Positions 20,446-30,090 are shown, numbered from the stretch's first letter. The stretch is 64,000 nt of DNA from Ferrovibrio sp. (GCA_017991315.1 JAGOQS010000002.1:620001-684000); one strand, 5' to 3'. Notes: a model not told the origin generated them from the letters alone. Made by a program: numbers and translations.

Positions 20446-20931
20446 GTGCCGACTACCACCGAGGGCAGCATCGCCGGTCGCTCCAAGGGCGCCAAGAGCC
20501 GCGGCCCCAACCAGTTCGATAGCCATGTCGGCCGCCGGCTGCGTGCCGCCCGCACCCTTGCCGGCATCAGCCAGACCCGGCTGGGCGAAGCGGTTGGCCT
20601 CACCTTCCAGCAGATCCAGAAATATGAGAAGGGCATGAACCGCATCGGCGCCAGCCGCTTGCAGCAATTCGCCCATATCCTGAATGTGCCGCCGTCCTAT
20701 TTCTTCGAAGGCCAGATGGATGAAGGCGCCGCGATTGCCGCCACCCCGGCTGTCGATGAGATCGATGCCGAGACTTCGGGCCGCGTATCGCAGCGCCAGG
20801 CCATGGAACTGGTGCGCTACTTCAGCCGCATCGACTCGAAAAGCCTGCGCCGCCATATCTTCGATCTGGTGAAGGCCGCCGGTGCACAGCCGGGCGAAGT
20901 CGCCGGCCCGTCGCTGGAAGAGATCGACTGA
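20446..20931 (+). CDS. XRE family helix-turn-helix regulator
   Basis: A 161-aa Cro/CI-type regulator. The HTH spans about residues 25-80 (VGRRLRAARTLAGISQTRLGEAVGLTFQQIQKYEKGMNRIG), followed by a helical C-terminal region. The start is taken as GTG at 20446, 5 bp after a strong AAGGAGA; the TTG at 20431 would place the start codon ahead of that site. The cyclase-like gene starts 42 bp downstream on the same strand, so the two are probably co-transcribed and this protein may control module A. Regulators of this shape are common in alphaproteobacteria and often have unrelated neighbours. Confidence 0.88.
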   Translation: MPTTTEGSIAGRSKGAKSRGPNQFDSHVGRRLRAARTLAGISQTRLGEAVGLTFQQIQKYEKGMNRIGASRLQQFAHILNVPPSYFFEGQMDEGAAIAATPAVDEIDAETSGRVSQRQAMELVRYFSRIDSKSLRRHIFDLVKAAGAQPGEVAGPSLEEID

Positions 20932-20973
20932 CACCCGCTTTGACGCGAAGGCACGGCCTTCGATCGAGGTCGC

Positions 20974-22077
20974 ATGCAAGGCGACGAACGCAGCGGCGAT
21001 AGCGCCGGCTATGGCGAAATCTACAATGTGCTGTTCGATCTGTGGCGCTTCGGCAGCAACGCCCTGGTCGGCTGGCGTCCCAGCCGTCTCGGCATCGAAG
21101 TCATCACCGTGCCCAAGGTGCGGCTGTTCTTTGCCGACACCGCCAATCCACGAATCTTCGCGGGCAGCCGCCAGATGGGCGGGCATACCTTCGACATGGT
21201 GGCGCAGGAACTGAATGTGCAGCCGATCGAGATCCGTCTTGATCAGGCCATCGGCACCGAGCCGGGCGAAGCGCATCCCGAGCGCGTCGATGAGCTTTTC
21301 GCGGCCTTCGCGGTAACGCTAACCCAGCACCGCGCCGTGCTGCTGATCGATATTGTCGGCTTCTCGCATCGCAGCCCGGCGGAACAGGCGGCCCAGCTCG
21401 CCACCCTGGAATTCGCCATCAATCTGGCTGAGGAAATAAGCCGCAAGCGCGGCCTCAAGGTGGAACTGGCCCGCACCACTACCGGCGACGGCTTCTATGT
21501 CTGGAACCGGCTCAAGGGCTTCACCGAGGATATCGATTTCTTCTGCTGCTTCGCGCTGTTCGTGATGATGTTCAAGACGCTGGAGCGCACTACGCGCGTG
21601 CCTGCGGCGATTCCGGAACTGCGGCTCTGCCTCGGCATCGGCAGCCATTTCCAGTATGGCCAGCCACGCGCCAATGGCGGCATGGCGGGTGAATTCATCG
21701 TCGGCAATGTCACCATAGAAATCGCCCGCCTGATCGGTGCGGCCAAGGCGGGGCAGATCCTGGTCGGCGATTTCCGCCGTCCAATCTCGGATGGCGGCAC
21801 GCTCTGCGGCACGGAAGTATTCCTCGCCGCCGTATCCGAGCGCATCAATGGCCTTGGCGAGTTGCGGCTGTTAAACATGCCAGTGGAACGCCTCGCCTTT
21901 TACCTGACCGGACAGCGTGCAGCCGACGGCAGCTATCCGCCACAGGCGATAACAGTGCTCGACAAGCATGGCTTCGAGCATCGCTGCTTCAACGCCAAGC
22001 TCAACGCACATCCGGTTGGTGCTGAACCGATCTTCGGCGGCCTGCAGCACACCGACATGATTCAAGCCCCAGACTGA
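20974..22077 (+). CDS. Class III nucleotidyl cyclase-like protein, copy A
   Basis: A 367-aa protein with an unrecognised N-terminal region (1-115), a class III cyclase homology domain (about 118-270), and a C-terminal region with DKHGFEHRCFNA (330-341). Cyclase-like motifs are LLIDIVGFS with the first metal Asp (D126), TTTGDGFYVW with the second (D172), and GNVTIEIARL, matching the canonical G-D-x-V-N-x-A-A-R segment and keeping Arg252. The transition-state Asn position appears to be Ile248, and the purine-selecting Lys before GD appears to be Ala. It is either a divergent cyclase or a catalytically dead sensor. It starts ATG at 20974 after GAGGT. A paralogue lies at 49392, and its stop is 3 bp from a convergent pentapeptide gene. 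Confidence 0.75.
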   Translation: MQGDERSGDSAGYGEIYNVLFDLWRFGSNALVGWRPSRLGIEVITVPKVRLFFADTANPRIFAGSRQMGGHTFDMVAQELNVQPIEIRLDQAIGTEPGEAHPERVDELFAAFAVTLTQHRAVLLIDIVGFSHRSPAEQAAQLATLEFAINLAEEISRKRGLKVELARTTTGDGFYVWNRLKGFTEDIDFFCCFALFVMMFKTLERTTRVPAAIPELRLCLGIGSHFQYGQPRANGGMAGEFIVGNVTIEIARLIGAAKAGQILVGDFRRPISDGGTLCGTEVFLAAVSERINGLGELRLLNMPVERLAFYLTGQRAADGSYPPQAITVLDKHGFEHRCFNAKLNAHPVGAEPIFGGLQHTDMIQAPD

Positions 22078-22080
22078 AGC

Positions 22081-23268
22081 CTAGGACTTCACGCAGGCAG
22101 ACAAGTCGAAGCCATCGAGTTCGGCCCGCACCAGATCGGCACCGGAGAAATTCGTTGCGAACTGCCGTCCGGTGAATTGCCCGGTGGGACTGTAGATCGG
22201 CACGCTGCCGCTTTGTGCACCCCGGAAATTCGACAGCCGCAACGTCGCGCCGGTGAAGTTGGTGCCACTAATATGCGCCTCGGTAAAATCGGCACCAATC
22301 AGCTTGGCATTTGAGAAGTTCGTCAGCTTCATCGAGGCTGCGGCAAAACGCGAGCCGCAAAGATCGGCACCGCTGAAATCCACCGCATCCAGCATCAGAC
22401 CGGAAAAGTTGAAGTAGCGCAGTTGCGCATCCTTCAGGATCAACCGGCGGCCCTGCTGGCCGCGCGTTTCCACCCAGTCGGTATGCAACAGCAATTCGCT
22501 TTTGAGGAACTCTGGAAAATCCTGCGGCTCGGTGAGCAGCGGCGGGCTGGCGGTGAGCTGCTCGATCGCCACGCCCTTGATCACCGCATTGGTGAATTCG
22601 GTGCCAAGACTGACCACGCCGCTGACCGTGGCATTGACGATCTGGGCGCCCGCCAGATTGGTGCCGATCAGCTTGGTGCCGATCAGTTTGGTATCGCCGA
22701 GATTGGCGCCGGAGAGATTGGCGTGCGACAGGTCGGCATTGCGCAGGTTGGTGCCGAAGAAATTCGCGCCCGAGAGATCGGCACCGATCATGCTGGCGCC
22801 GGAAAGATCGACGCCGGAAAACTCGGCACGCGATGCGTTGGCGAATTCCAGCAGGCAGTCGGTGAGGTCGGAGGTTTCAAGACCCGTGCGGCCGCCCTGC
22901 GCACCCATCATCACGCCACCGCGGAAATCGGCACCGCTGAGCTTGGCATGATTGAGGTTGGCGCCCTTGAGGTTGACACCGCGCAGGATCGCATTGGTCA
23001 GGTTGGCATGCTTGAGATCGGCTTGTTCAAGATTGGCGCCGAACAGATCGGCTTCCACCAGATCGGCCTTGGCCAGCCTGGCGCGCGTCAGATCCGAGCC
23101 GGAAAGTTTCGCCTTGGTGAGGACGCGGCCTTCGAAATTGGCGCCGATCAGACTCTTGCGGGTGAAGTCGATGACCTTGACCGTGGTCGGCGCGCGGGAG
23201 CGGAAGCGCTCCTCCATACGCACATCGAAGCCAGGGCCTTCAGGTGGGGTGCGGTCATCAAGCGGCAT
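22081..23268 (-). CDS. Pentapeptide-repeat protein, copy A
   Basis: A 395-aa protein made mostly of A(D/N)LxG-type pentapeptide repeats, expected to fold into a right-handed quadrilateral beta-helix. A first repeat block covers about residues 35-235. It is broken by about 50 residues holding the H-x2-W-V-x3-G-x2-G element (HTDWVETRGQQG), and a second block runs to the end. A similar element occurs in copy B and in other large pentapeptide proteins. The ATG at 23268 is used; the frame extends to a TTG at 23316. No signal peptide or membrane helix is seen. The function of this group is unknown; some pentapeptide proteins mimic DNA, but no gyrase-inhibitor signature is evident. Confidence 0.85.
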   Translation of the reverse strand: MPLDDRTPPEGPGFDVRMEERFRSRAPTTVKVIDFTRKSLIGANFEGRVLTKAKLSGSDLTRARLAKADLVEADLFGANLEQADLKHANLTNAILRGVNLKGANLNHAKLSGADFRGGVMMGAQGGRTGLETSDLTDCLLEFANASRAEFSGVDLSGASMIGADLSGANFFGTNLRNADLSHANLSGANLGDTKLIGTKLIGTNLAGAQIVNATVSGVVSLGTEFTNAVIKGVAIEQLTASPPLLTEPQDFPEFLKSELLLHTDWVETRGQQGRRLILKDAQLRYFNFSGLMLDAVDFSGADLCGSRFAAASMKLTNFSNAKLIGADFTEAHISGTNFTGATLRLSNFRGAQSGSVPIYSPTGQFTGRQFATNFSGADLVRAELDGFDLSACVKS

Positions 23269-23407
23269 GCATGGGCGTCCTGCGCCGGCAACGCGGCATT
23301 GCTGTGTAACGCGCAATATTAGCTTTGTTGAGAGACAATTCTACTGGTGACTATATCGAATTTATGTGGAATGGCTGCGGCGATTGATTACGCAGAATCC
23401 GTCAGAT

Positions 23408-23605
23408 TCATGCAGCAAGTTTACGCCTTTTGGCGAAAGCCAAACGGATTTCGGCAACCAGGGCATTGGCAGGCGTGGAAAGCGACCGACCCTTGAGTTG
23501 CAGCAGACCGATCTGACGGCTGAGCGAGGGCCCGGTCAGCGGTCGCATGGTGAGGCGGTCGCTCGAAAACATCGCGAAGGTAAGCGCCGGGATCGAACCG
23601 GAACA
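23408..23605 (-). pseudogene. Remnant of a LysR-type regulator (C-terminal fragment)
   Basis: The minus-strand frame encodes IPALTFAMFSSDRLTMRPL and then SLSRQIGLLQLKGRSLS, followed by PANALVAEIR. This is the typical end of a LysR substrate-binding domain (pattern: RPL..P.LSR.IGLL...GRSLS..A.AL). Nothing upstream in the frame (23606-23695 and beyond) resembles the rest of a LysR protein, and that DNA now belongs to the 5' end of the divergent alkyltransferase gene. It is read as a 5'-truncated relic of about 60 codons. Confidence 0.7.
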
Positions 23606-23645
23606 GGCACTTTCGTTGTCGCTTTTTGCCCGCCACAATCGGGCA

Positions 23646-24167
23646 ATGAGCGACCCCGCCTTCACTCTCGATACAATCAAGACGCCCATTGGCACAGCCC
23701 TGATCGCCAGCGACGATCAGGGTCATTTGCGTATCCTCGACTGGGAAGAGCATGAGGCGCGCATGCGCCGCCTTGCCGTCAGGCAATACAAAGCTGGCCT
23801 GCACCTGACGCCGGGCCATGCGCCAGCCGCATTGCGCAAGCAGCTCATGGCCTATTTCTGCGGTGATCTGCGCAGTATCGATGCCCTGCCCTGCGCCTTC
23901 GAGGGCACGGCATTCCAGCAGCGCATCTGGCAGGCGTTGCGCGCCATCCCGGCTGGTAAAACGCTGACCTATGGCGCGCTGGCGAAACGGCTCAAGCTGT
24001 CGCCGGCCTCTGCCCGCGCTGTCGGCCTGGCCAATGGCGCCAACCCGATCAGCGTGGTGATCCCCTGCCACCGCCTCATTGGCGCCGATGGCAGCCTCTC
24101 CGGCTATGGCGGCGGGCTGCACCGCAAGGAATGGCTGCTGCGGCATGAAGGCGTCGCAATAGCATAA
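23646..24167 (+). CDS. ogt: Methylated-DNA--protein-cysteine methyltransferase
   Basis: A 173-aa suicide DNA-repair protein that removes alkyl groups from O6-alkylguanine. The acceptor Cys141 is in VVIPCHRLIG, and the helix-turn-helix segment with the arginine finger (SPASARAVGLANGANP) precedes it. The N-terminal domain is the short Ogt type, without the Ada regulatory domain. The ATG at 23646 fits the usual family start; a longer frame upstream runs through the LysR remnant. Confidence 0.93.
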   Translation: MSDPAFTLDTIKTPIGTALIASDDQGHLRILDWEEHEARMRRLAVRQYKAGLHLTPGHAPAALRKQLMAYFCGDLRSIDALPCAFEGTAFQQRIWQALRAIPAGKTLTYGALAKRLKLSPASARAVGLANGANPISVVIPCHRLIGADGSLSGYGGGLHRKEWLLRHEGVAIA

Positions 24168-24186
24168 GCGGGCCGCACAAAAGCAA

Positions 24187-24214
24187 ACGGCCGCCGGATC
24201 ACTCCGGCGGCCGT
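24187..24214. terminator. Bidirectional intrinsic terminator between ogt and ilvC
   Basis: A perfect 12-bp stem (ACGGCCGCCGGA with its complement) closes a 4-nt loop. Read on the minus strand it is followed by TTTGCTTTTG, a good U-tract for ending ilvC transcripts. On the plus strand the tail (CCTGTT) is weaker, so action on ogt is less sure. Confidence 0.85.
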
Positions 24215-24234
24215 CCTGTTAAGCGGAATGCCGC

Positions 24235-25819
<1,585 letters not shown>

Positions 25820-25851
25820 GATGATGGTTTCCCGTATTCCTTGATCAGCGC

Positions 25852-27633
25852 TCAGACGAGCGCCATGCCCTCTTCGCTCACCGCCGGCTCCGGATCAGCG
25901 TCGCCGTGGTTGGGCAGGATCATTTCGTTATGGGCGGCGCCCGAAGGCACCATCGGGAAGCAGTTCTCGTTCTTCGAGACCGCAACATCGACCAATACCG
26001 GGCGGTCGATCTTGATCATCTCGTCGATCACGCCATCAAGGTCGCCCGGCTTGGTGCAGCGCAGACCGACGCAATGGAAGGCTTCCGCCAGCTTCACGAA
26101 GTCCGGCAGGGCTTCGGAATAGCTTTCGGAATAGCGACTGCCATGCAGCAACTCCTGCCACTGGCGCACCATGCCCATATATTCGTTATTCAGGATGAAC
26201 ACCTTCACCGGCAAACGGTATTGCGCCGCAGTACCGAGCTCCTGGATGTTCATCAGGATCGAGGCTTCGCCGGCGATATCCACCACCAGCTTGCCGGGAT
26301 GGCCAAGCTGCGCGCCGATCGCCGCCGGCAGGCCGTAGCCCATGGTGCCAAGGCCGCCCGAGGTCATCCAGCGGTTCGGTTCATCGAACTTGTAGAACTG
26401 CGCCGCCCACATCTGGTGCTGGCCCACTTCCGTGGTGATGAAGGTCTCGCGGTGCTTGGTCTTTTCATACAGCCGCTGGATGGCGTATTGCGGCTTGATG
26501 ATCTTGTCGTCCTGGGTGAAACGCAGGCAGTCGCGGGCACGCCACTGGTCGATCTGCTGCCACCAGGCATCCAGCGCCTTCACCTTCGGCTTATAGCCGG
26601 CTTCCTTCCACACCGCGATCATGCGTTCCAGCACGCGGGCGGCATCGCCGACGATGCAGAGATCGGCCCGCACCGTCTTGTTATGCGACGACGGGTCGAT
26701 ATCGACATGGATCTTCTTCGAACCAGGCGAGAAGGCGTTGAGGCGGCCGGTGATGCGGTCGTCGAAACGCGCGCCGATATTGATCATCACGTCGCAATCA
26801 TGCATGGCATGATTGGCTTCCCAGGTGCCGTGCATGCCAAGCATGCCGAGGAACTGCCGGTCAGTGGCCGGATAGGCGCCCAGGCCCATCAGGGTCGAGG
26901 TGATCGGGAAACCGGTGAGTTTCACCAGTTCGCGCAGCAGCTTGGCGGCCTTCGGGCCGGCATTGATGATGCCGCCGCCGGTGTAGAAAACCGGGCGCTC
27001 GGCCTGTGCCATCAGCGCCACCGCTTCGCGGATCTTGTTGTCGTCGCCTTCGACACGCGGGCTGTAGGTCTTGTGGCGCACATTGGCCGGGCCGGTATAG
27101 GGGCCATGCGCCACCTGCACGTCCTTCGGCAGGTCGATCACCACTGGGCCGGGCCGGCCATTGGTGGCGACATAGAAGGCTTCATGGACGATGCGCGCCA
27201 GGTCGGCCGGGCTCTTCACCAGGTAGTTATGCTTGGTGCAGGGCCGGGTGATGCCGGTGGTGTCGCATTCCTGGAAGGCATCGGTACCAACCAGATGCGT
27301 CGCCACCTGGCCGGTGAGGCAGATGATCGGGATCGAATCCAGCAGCGCGTCGGTGAGGCCGGTGACGGCATTGGTGGCGCCGGGACCGGAGGTGACCAGC
27401 ACCACGCCGGGCTTGCCGGTGGAACGGGCATAGCCTTCCGCCGCATGCACGGCGCCCTGCTCATGGCGCACCAGGACATGGCGAATGGCGTTCTGCTTGA
27501 ACAGGGCATCGTAAATCGGCAGTACCGCGCCGCCCGGATAGCCGAAAATGACCTCGACGCCCTGATCTACAAGCGCCTTGATCACCAGCTCCGCGCCGGA
27601 CATGGTCTGCTGTTCACGCTGCTCGGTCTGCAT
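25852..27633 (-). CDS. ilvB: Acetolactate synthase large (catalytic) subunit
   Basis: A 593-aa thiamine-diphosphate enzyme forming acetolactate and acetohydroxybutyrate. It has the catalytic-Glu region (VRHEQGAVHAAEGYAR), the central FAD-binding domain, and the C-terminal TPP-binding segment that ends NNEYMGMVRQWQELLH. The first residues (MQTEQREQQTMSGAE) allow an alternative Met at residue 11. It is encoded 65 bp downstream of miaA on the same strand. Also named ilvI or ilvG in other genomes. Confidence 0.95.
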   Translation of the reverse strand: MQTEQREQQTMSGAELVIKALVDQGVEVIFGYPGGAVLPIYDALFKQNAIRHVLVRHEQGAVHAAEGYARSTGKPGVVLVTSGPGATNAVTGLTDALLDSIPIICLTGQVATHLVGTDAFQECDTTGITRPCTKHNYLVKSPADLARIVHEAFYVATNGRPGPVVIDLPKDVQVAHGPYTGPANVRHKTYSPRVEGDDNKIREAVALMAQAERPVFYTGGGIINAGPKAAKLLRELVKLTGFPITSTLMGLGAYPATDRQFLGMLGMHGTWEANHAMHDCDVMINIGARFDDRITGRLNAFSPGSKKIHVDIDPSSHNKTVRADLCIVGDAARVLERMIAVWKEAGYKPKVKALDAWWQQIDQWRARDCLRFTQDDKIIKPQYAIQRLYEKTKHRETFITTEVGQHQMWAAQFYKFDEPNRWMTSGGLGTMGYGLPAAIGAQLGHPGKLVVDIAGEASILMNIQELGTAAQYRLPVKVFILNNEYMGMVRQWQELLHGSRYSESYSEALPDFVKLAEAFHCVGLRCTKPGDLDGVIDEMIKIDRPVLVDVAVSKNENCFPMVPSGAAHNEMILPNHGDADPEPAVSEEGMALV

Positions 27634-27698
27634 AACTCCATTCCTTAAGTTGCGGGCACACGAAACCCTCGCGCACCCCTGTAAAAAAGCGCGCCACC

Positions 27699-28679
27699 CT
27701 AAACACCGCCATAGCCGACGGTCAACAGATATCCCATAAGAAATGGAAAGATTTTTGCCTCTGGGTTGAAATTTTCTTTCTCCCCGAGGTCGGTTTCCTC
27801 AACCAGGTCCGGCTGCATCTGATGCCGGAACCATGTGGTCTGGCGCTTAGCGTAATGCCTTGTATTCGTTTGAGCAATCGCAATCGCCTGGGCCAATGGC
27901 AGTTCACCGCGCAGGTATTGCAGCAATTCCGGCAGGCCATGCGCCTTGCGCACTGGCGCATCGGCCGGAATATCCCGCCGTTCCGCGAATTTCCTGGCTT
28001 CCTCAAGGGCGCCGGCGGCCATCATCGCCTCAAAGCGCCGGTCAATCCGGGCGTAAAGCGGCCCGCGCGGCGGCCGCAGCAGGATGCGGCAGACCGGATT
28101 GGGCAGGCCCGGCTCGGCCGCCTCGCGCTGCCAGGCGGCCAGGCCCCGGCCCGTCGCCAGCCAGACTTCCCAGGCCCGTAGCACCCGCTGGCTGTCGCCG
28201 GTTTTGAGCCTTGCCGCGGTTTCGGGGTCGGCGGCTGCCAGTCTGCCATGCAGGCCGGCGGTACCCAGCTCGGTCAGCGCCGCTACCGCCTCGTTGCGGA
28301 TATCCGCCGGGATGGCCGGAATCCGCGCCAGGCCCTCGGTCAGCGCCCGCATATACATGCCGGTGCCACCGCACAGGATCGGCAGCAGGCCTTTTTCGGC
28401 CGCCTCCGCGATGGCTTGTCGGGCCAGCCCGCACCAGACCGAGGCGGTGCCATGCTCGGCGGCATCCAGCACGCCATAGAGCCGGTGCGGCGCGCGGGCC
28501 TCCTCCGCCGGGCTTGGCCGGGCGGTCAGTACATGCAGGTCGCGGTAGACCTGCATGCTGTCGGCATTGATCACCATGCCCCGGAACCGTTCGGCAATTG
28601 CCAACGCCAGGGCCGACTTGCCGCTGGCGGTCGGCCCGGCAACGATGACAAGCGGCAGGCTGGAAGGTATATCGGTCAT
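27699..28679 (-). CDS. miaA: tRNA dimethylallyltransferase
   Basis: A 326-aa enzyme that adds a dimethylallyl group to A37 of tRNAs reading UNN codons. The P-loop GPTASGKS (residues 15-22) and the NADSMQVYRDL segment are clear, as is the C-terminal AQTNTRHYAKRQTTWFR tRNA-binding region. The protein runs about 20 residues past the usual end. It opens a gene run with ilvB-ilvN-ilvC, and its 5' end is 27 bp from the divergent serB start. Confidence 0.95.
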   Translation of the reverse strand: MTDIPSSLPLVIVAGPTASGKSALALAIAERFRGMVINADSMQVYRDLHVLTARPSPAEEARAPHRLYGVLDAAEHGTASVWCGLARQAIAEAAEKGLLPILCGGTGMYMRALTEGLARIPAIPADIRNEAVAALTELGTAGLHGRLAAADPETAARLKTGDSQRVLRAWEVWLATGRGLAAWQREAAEPGLPNPVCRILLRPPRGPLYARIDRRFEAMMAAGALEEARKFAERRDIPADAPVRKAHGLPELLQYLRGELPLAQAIAIAQTNTRHYAKRQTTWFRHQMQPDLVEETDLGEKENFNPEAKIFPFLMGYLLTVGYGGV

Positions 28680-28706
28680 CCGTTCTTCTTACCCTGGTTG
28701 GCCCCC

Positions 28707-29606
28707 ATGCAAAACATCCTCACCCTGATCAGCGATCCGCGCGGCGGCATCCTGAGCGAACGCATGGCCGGCGCGGTACGCGATGCCCTGGCACTGGCCG
28801 GCGCCCGGGTGGCCAAGGCTGACTGGCTGGACCCCGGCGTGGCCTGCGACATCCCGTTCGACCGCATCGCCCCCGCCACCGCGACCCAGGCCGCCAAGGT
28901 GGCCTTGCGCGGCGCCCCGGTGGACCTGCTGGTGGTGAACCCGGAGAACCGCCGCAAGCAGGTGCTGGTGGCGGACATGGAATCCACCATCATCAAGAAC
29001 GAGATGCTGGACGAGCTGGCCGACCTCGCCGATCTCGGCCCCGGCATCGCCGAGATCACGCGCCGCGCCATGAATGGCGAACTGGATTTCGAGGCCGCGT
29101 TGCGTGAGCGTGTGGCACTGCTGAAGGACCTGCCGGAAGCCCTGCTCGACCGCGCTGCCGCGCGCATCCAGCCGATGCCGGGTGCGGCCACCTTGCTGCG
29201 CACGCTGAAAAGCCAGGGCGTCTATTGCGCCCTGGTTTCCGGCGGCTTCGATTTCTTCACCCGGATGATCCAGGAACGTTTCAGCTTCGACGAGCAGCAG
29301 GCCAATCATCTGGTGGTGACCTTCGACCGCCTGGCCGGCAGCGTGCGCGAGCCGATCCTGGGCCGCGAAGCCAAGCTCGAGGCATTGAAGCGCATCGCCA
29401 TCGCGCGCCATGTCGATCTCGCCGATTGTCTCACGGTCGGCGATGGCGCCAACGACCTTGCCATGCTGCAGGCCGCCGGCATGGGCATCGCCTTCCGCGC
29501 CAAGCCGGTGGTGCAGGCCCAGGCCCGCTTCAGCATCCAGCATGGCGACCTCACCGCGCTGCTCTATGCGCAAGGATACAGGCGGGACGAGATTCTGGGG
29601 CGTTGA
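28707..29606 (+). CDS. serB: Phosphoserine phosphatase SerB
   Basis: A 299-aa HAD-superfamily phosphatase doing the last step of serine synthesis. An N-terminal ACT-like region (1-85) precedes the HAD domain with VADMESTII (motif I), LVSGGFDFFT (motif II), the conserved Lys in REAKLEALK, and VGDGANDLAML (motif IV). Motif I has D-M-E where many HAD phosphatases have D-x-D, so the general acid/base would be Glu; related SerB proteins may share this. The ATG at 28707 matches the start of homology. Confidence 0.92.
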   Translation: MQNILTLISDPRGGILSERMAGAVRDALALAGARVAKADWLDPGVACDIPFDRIAPATATQAAKVALRGAPVDLLVVNPENRRKQVLVADMESTIIKNEMLDELADLADLGPGIAEITRRAMNGELDFEAALRERVALLKDLPEALLDRAAARIQPMPGAATLLRTLKSQGVYCALVSGGFDFFTRMIQERFSFDEQQANHLVVTFDRLAGSVREPILGREAKLEALKRIAIARHVDLADCLTVGDGANDLAMLQAAGMGIAFRAKPVVQAQARFSIQHGDLTALLYAQGYRRDEILGR

Positions 29607-29719
29607 CATCGGTCCATTTACGCCCTAGCTTTCCTGCCATGCACAGCCGCGCCGTCTTTAACTATTGGTATTTTACACTGCTGACATAGCGGTGACGGTT
29701 CGTATGTGACAAACGACCC

Positions 29720-29755
29720 AATGCCGCCGCAGCCAACCGGCGGCATTCGTTTTTT
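29720..29755 (+). terminator. Intrinsic terminator upstream of the S4-like gene
   Basis: A perfect 10-bp stem AATGCCGCCG/CGGCGGCATT with an 8-nt loop is followed by CGTTTTTT. It can end serB transcription. It lies 54 bp upstream of the next gene, so it could also act as an attenuator if that gene is transcribed from a promoter around 29660-29700. Confidence 0.85.
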
Positions 29756-29808
29756 CCCACATAATTCGATGCTTCCGGCCTCCGGCGGAAACCCCAAGGA
29801 GAAGTACC

Positions 29809-30090
29809 GTGAGCACGCTTACCACAGCCCTGGCAGCCTCAATTGAAACCCTGGACCTGCCGCGCGAGGCATTGCGCCAGGGCATGGACCTGGTTGACCT
29901 GCTGGTCACCACCCGACTGGCCAATGACCGCAGCGATGCGCGCCACCTGATCCGCTCCGCCAAGGCACGGATGAATGGCCGCGTGGTGGCACATGAAGGC
30001 GTCACTGCCGGACTTGACGATCTCGACACCAATGGCCTGCTGCGGCTGGCCGCCGGCGATGGCACCGAGATGCTGGTGCGCGCGGCTTAA
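29809..30090 (+). CDS. Stand-alone S4-like RNA-binding domain protein (TyrRS C-terminal-like)
   Basis: A 93-aa protein starting at GTG, 5 bp after AAGGAGAAG. The stretch DLLVTTRLANDRSDARHLIRSAKARMNGRVV (about 29-60) resembles the S4-like C-terminal domain of tyrosyl-tRNA synthetase, which binds RNA. It has no catalytic domain. A role in RNA or tRNA binding is inferred from the fold only; no known family name is assigned. The stop overlaps the stop of the convergent dehydratase gene (TTAA shared). Confidence 0.75.
   Translation: MSTLTTALAASIETLDLPREALRQGMDLVDLLVTTRLANDRSDARHLIRSAKARMNGRVVAHEGVTAGLDDLDTNGLLRLAAGDGTEMLVRAA

Noticed and set aside
22200-23200. Short DNA-level repeats that could suggest a CRISPR-like or tandem array
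   Set aside because: The repeats are 15-bp codon repeats of the pentapeptide protein with variable sequence; no uniform spacers exist. The same holds for 50560-51640.
22423-23322. Plus-strand ORF with a repeating QIGAD/AEIGA pattern
   Set aside because: It is the reverse-strand image of pentapeptide codons, not a repeat protein gene; the ORF at 50745-51503 is the same effect in copy B.
23366-23755. 129-aa plus-strand ORF before ogt
   Set aside because: No recognisable domain; it lies antisense to the LysR relic and overlaps the ogt start in another frame.
25906-27648. 580-aa plus-strand ORF
   Set aside because: Antisense shadow of the acetolactate synthase large subunit gene.
29673-30065. 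130-aa minus-strand ORF
   Set aside because: Ser/Arg-rich shadow covering the S4-like gene and its terminator; the plus-strand gene has a good ribosome-binding site.
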